A stretch of DNA of 64,000 nucleotides from assembly GCF_026283925.1 (NCBI RefSeq), contig NZ_JAPDPF010000001.1, positions 496,001-560,000 of the forward strand, in the 5' to 3' direction. How positions within the stretch are numbered: the first letter of the stretch is position 1; each line of letters opens with the position of its first letter. This stretch comes from Dyella halodurans. Lineage in GTDB: Bacteria > Pseudomonadota > Gammaproteobacteria > Xanthomonadales > Rhodanobacteraceae. The position numbers were made by a program, and so were the translations under genes. Below the pieces are notes generated by a model. The model ran no database searches. It had not been told where the DNA came from and was given only the letters and a program-made list of their open reading frames with translations. Of this stretch, positions 61,569 through 64,000 are shown piece after piece.

Positions 61569-62138
61569 ATGCTCTATCTCGCTTCCCAGTCACCGCGCCG
61601 GCGCCAATTGCTCGAACAGATTGGCGTGGACTTTCGCACCGTCGACGTGGAGGTGCCCGAGCAGCGCGCCCTGGCGGAATCGCCACGCGAGTACGTAAGC
61701 CGGGTGGCGCGCGAGAAAGCGCTGGCCGGGTTAGCCGCGCTGAGTGACGCCGGCGCAGTCGTTCTTGGCGCCGACACGGAAGTGGTGCTTGACGACGAGG
61801 TGTTCGGCAAACCGGCAGACGCCGCCGATGCGGCTGCCATGCTGCGGCGACTGTCCGGGCGCGTGCATGAGGTGATTTCCACCGTATGGCTGATCAGCCA
61901 TAAGGGGGAGTGGAGCGACACCAGCGTGTCGCGCGTGCGCATGCCCGAGCTGGATGCCGCCACCATCAAGGCCTATATCGCGACTGGCGAGGCCTTCGGC
62001 AAGGCGGGTGCGTACGCGATCCAGGGTCACGGCGCGAAGTTGATCGAGCACCTCGACGGCAGCCACTCCGGGGTGATGGGGCTGCCGATCTTCGAAACGG
62101 CGCGCCTGCTGCGTGCGCACGCGTTGATCACGGCCTAA
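61569..62138 (+). CDS. maf: Maf family nucleotide pyrophosphatase
   Basis: A 189-residue Maf protein hydrolysing non-canonical or pyrimidine nucleoside triphosphates. LYLASQSPRRRQLLEQIGV, the VLGADTEV motif and SHSGVMGLPIFETARLL are family signatures; it is most like YhdE (dTTP/UTP pyrophosphatase). Its TAA overlaps the convergent CPBP gene's TAG by 2 bases (shared CTAA), so neither has a 3' untranslated gap. Confidence 0.93.
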   Translation: MLYLASQSPRRRQLLEQIGVDFRTVDVEVPEQRALAESPREYVSRVAREKALAGLAALSDAGAVVLGADTEVVLDDEVFGKPADAADAAAMLRRLSGRVHEVISTVWLISHKGEWSDTSVSRVRMPELDAATIKAYIATGEAFGKAGAYAIQGHGAKLIEHLDGSHSGVMGLPIFETARLLRAHALITA

Positions 62139-63016
62139 CTGGCAGGCGTCATCACGAACCACGAGACCACGGCGAGCAGGTTGTTCATGCCGTGTGCCAG
62201 GACGGCCGGCCAGATCGAACCGGACTGCACGCGCAGCCAGCCAAGCAGCAATCCCAGCAAGGCCAGGTTGGGTAGCGCGTACCAGAGAAACGACAGGTCG
62301 GGCAGATGGACGCAGGCGAAGATGACGGCGGTCAGCATGATCGCCCAGCCGCCTCCTACGTAGCGCGCGATCGACGACAGCAGCACGCCGCGGAACAGCA
62401 GTTCTTCCACCAGCGGGCCGATGCTCACCACCAGCAGGGCGAGCGGGATGCGCAAGGGCAGGGAGATGTGTGCGCCGAGCTGCTTGATGTCCTGGCTGAC
62501 CTCGTGGCCATGCGCCACCCACTGCGTCAGCATGCCACCGACGAAGGGCGTGGCCAGTCCCAGCACCATCGCGAGGAGATACATGGCCGGCTGCGTCGAC
62601 ATGACAAAGCCAAAGCCGGGGAGCTCGGCCTTGGCCCAAAGCTGTGGCCACCAGCGACGCGCCAGGTGCAGGATCACGGCGGCTGCCACCAGCAAGGTGG
62701 CGATGACGGCGATGGCGCTCGCGTCCGAATGGGCCAGCCATGCGCGCCCACTGGTAATGATCGAAGTGATATCGCCGCCGTGCTGCGCGAGAGCCACCAG
62801 GCCCGCCGCGAGACCGATGACGGCCGCAACCGAGAGCTGCAGCGCGAAGTACAGGGCGATCAGGCCGAGGGCATACCAGACGCTGGGCGCCAAGGTGGCA
62901 AGAGCGGGAGACGGCGGCGAAATGGGAGCGTAGTTCGGATGGTTCGCATCCATCGATGGTGGGTCCTGCGGGCGAGCGTCCAGATGGTTTTCGCCAGGAC
63001 GCAACGCGCTCGTCAT
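62135..63016 (-). CDS. CPBP family intramembrane metalloprotease
   Basis: A 293-residue membrane protein with about eight helices. The CPBP/ABI catalytic motifs are GPLVEELLFRGVLLSSI (Glu-Glu-x-x-x-Arg), then FACVHLPDL with the first His, and VLAHGMNNLLA with HxxxN. It is a Rce1-like protease of the inner membrane. The start may be ATG 63016 (GGGGA upstream) or ATG 62953; the first helix begins after both. Confidence 0.9.
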   Translation of the reverse strand: MTSALRPGENHLDARPQDPPSMDANHPNYAPISPPSPALATLAPSVWYALGLIALYFALQLSVAAVIGLAAGLVALAQHGGDITSIITSGRAWLAHSDASAIAVIATLLVAAAVILHLARRWWPQLWAKAELPGFGFVMSTQPAMYLLAMVLGLATPFVGGMLTQWVAHGHEVSQDIKQLGAHISLPLRIPLALLVVSIGPLVEELLFRGVLLSSIARYVGGGWAIMLTAVIFACVHLPDLSFLWYALPNLALLGLLLGWLRVQSGSIWPAVLAHGMNNLLAVVSWFVMTPAS

Positions 63017-63163
63017 CTGGCGTCCCCACGCTAGCCCCTGCCGCCGGATGGGCGCAATCCTGCCCTTTGGCATGGTCTGGCATGGCTTGCGCAGCGTTCA
63101 CAAAGTCGCCCTGTATAGTTGCAGCACGTTCCAAGGAGGAAACTGGCGCTTCGGTGCCGACCC

Positions 63164-64000
63164 ATGTTCGCTTTCGACTGGCTGGCCGACCCTACTGCCT
63201 GGGCCGGACTCCTCACCCTGGTGGTGCTGGAGATCGTGCTCGGCATCGACAATCTCGTCTTCATTGCGATCCTCGCCGACAAGCTGCCGGCGCGGGAGCG
63301 CGACAAGGCACGCGTGCTCGGCCTCACGCTGGCCCTGATCATGCGCCTGGCCTTGCTGGGGGCGATGTCGTGGCTGGTGAAACTCACCGCACCGATCATC
63401 GCCTGGCAGGGCATCTCGTTTTCGTGGCGCGACATCATCCTGTTGCTGGGTGGCGCCTTTCTGCTGTTCAAGGCCACCGTGGAGCTGCACGAACGGCTGG
63501 AGGCAGATGACGACCACGATGCCGCCAAACGCGCGCCAGCCCGGTTCTGGCTGGTGGTGGCGCAGATCGTCGCGCTAGACGCGGTGTTCTCGCTCGATTC
63601 GGTGATTACTGCCGTCGGCATGGTCGACCACCTGTCGGTGATGATGGTGGCGGTGGTGATCGCGATGATCCTGATGATCAGTGCGAGCAAGCCGTTGACC
63701 AACTTCGTCAACGCGCGACCGACGGTGGTGATCCTGTGCCTGTCGTTCCTGCTAATGATCGGTTTCAGCCTGGTGGCCGAGGCGTTCGGCTTCCATATCC
63801 CGAAGGGTTACCTGTACGCGGCGATCGGCTTCTCGATCATGATCGAGGCGTTCAACCAGACCATGCGCCGCAATCGCCAGCGCAGCCTGTTCAGCAGCGC
63901 GCGCACCTTGCGTGACCGCACCGCGATGGCCGTGCTTAACCTGCTGGGCGGTTCCGGCGATGACGAGAAGGACACCTCGCATGCCGCTACCACGGCCACG
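63164..64000 (+). CDS. TerC family membrane protein, C-terminus cut by window edge
   Basis: At least 279 residues of a seven-helix TerC-type protein. [24 protein letters not shown] and [24 protein letters not shown] hold the paired Asp-containing metal-transport motifs; [20 protein letters not shown] is the C-terminal signature. Such proteins export Mn2+ or load metals onto exported enzymes. The frame is open at base 64000. AAGGAGG at 63133-63139 is 24 bases before the ATG, unusually far. Confidence 0.92.
   Translation, partial: MFAFDWLADPTAWAGLLTLVVLEIVLGIDNLVFIAILADKLPARERDKARVLGLTLALIMRLALLGAMSWLVKLTAPIIAWQGISFSWRDIILLLGGAFLLFKATVELHERLEADDDHDAAKRAPARFWLVVAQIVALDAVFSLDSVITAVGMVDHLSVMMVAVVIAMILMISASKPLTNFVNARPTVVILCLSFLLMIGFSLVAEAFGFHIPKGYLYAAIGFSIMIEAFNQTMRRNRQRSLFSSARTLRDRTAMAVLNLLGGSGDDEKDTSHAATTAT

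Noticed and set aside
63074-63163. yybP-ykoY manganese riboswitch before terC
   Set aside because: The gap to the divergent gene is too short and I see none of the conserved riboswitch core; only the misplaced Shine-Dalgarno is notable.

Overview
The window is high-GC DNA from a gammaproteobacterium of the Xanthomonadales, most likely the Dyella / Luteibacter / Rhodanobacter branch (Rhodanobacteraceae). The basis is the leuS-lptE-holA-nadD order, a type IV minor-pilin operon, two-gene PqiA, and families of short intergenic palindromes typical of the group. This is chromosomal sequence. I see no phage, integrase, transposase, CRISPR, rRNA or tRNA. The first and last genes are cut by the window edges.

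Layout. 1-3.4 kb: partial outer-membrane efflux lipoprotein, HAD phosphatase and class III aminotransferase. 3.6-10.6 kb: a two-component system on the minus strand, divergent from a five-gene plus-strand cluster (PepSY-type membrane protein, DUF2271, DUF4198, ApbE, membrane flavodoxin reductase) that looks like a flavin-based transmembrane electron-transfer system under a Fur-like box. 10.7-19.2 kb: housekeeping and accessory genes (HutD, GNAT, SET, ComEA-like, M20 peptidase, YggS, NlpC/P60, NAD(P)-binding protein, rhomboid, amino acid permease). 19.2-20.0 kb: no gene, but tandem repeats and a 409-bp palindrome. 20.0-22.9 kb: RapA. 23.0-31.1 kb: minor-pilin/PilY1 operon with mostly 4-nt overlaps. 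31.5-43.5 kb: PanE-like reductase, M13 peptidase, DUF502 protein, di-haem peroxidase plus secreted phosphoesterase, DUF4442 protein and S9 peptidase. 43.5-48.1 kb: CnoX/YbbN and the coupled pqiAABC lipid-transport operon. 48.2-53.4 kb: leuS-lptE-holA-nadD. 53.4-58.2 kb: an oxidative-stress block. 58.4-64.0 kb: rsfS-rlmH, GNAT, succinate CoA-transferase, Maf, CPBP protease and a partial TerC.

The best candidate for an undescribed system is 53.45-57.35 kb. A Tat-exported MsrB and a DipZ-type disulfide-relay protein are transcribed away from an ECF sigma factor and its DUF1109/NrsF anti-sigma. In the gap between them I find two copies of GTAACC-N16-CGAA, one on each strand and each pointing into its own operon. 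This suggests that the sigma factor controls itself and a periplasmic methionine-sulfoxide repair pathway. The block interrupts the usual nadD-rsfS-rlmH order. The second candidate is the flavinylation cluster, whose DUF2271 protein carries a textbook ApbE acceptor motif (DGVSGAT).

Family assignments rest on reading motifs by eye, without database searches. Start codons were moved where a ribosome-binding site, signal peptide or family N-terminus argued for it.
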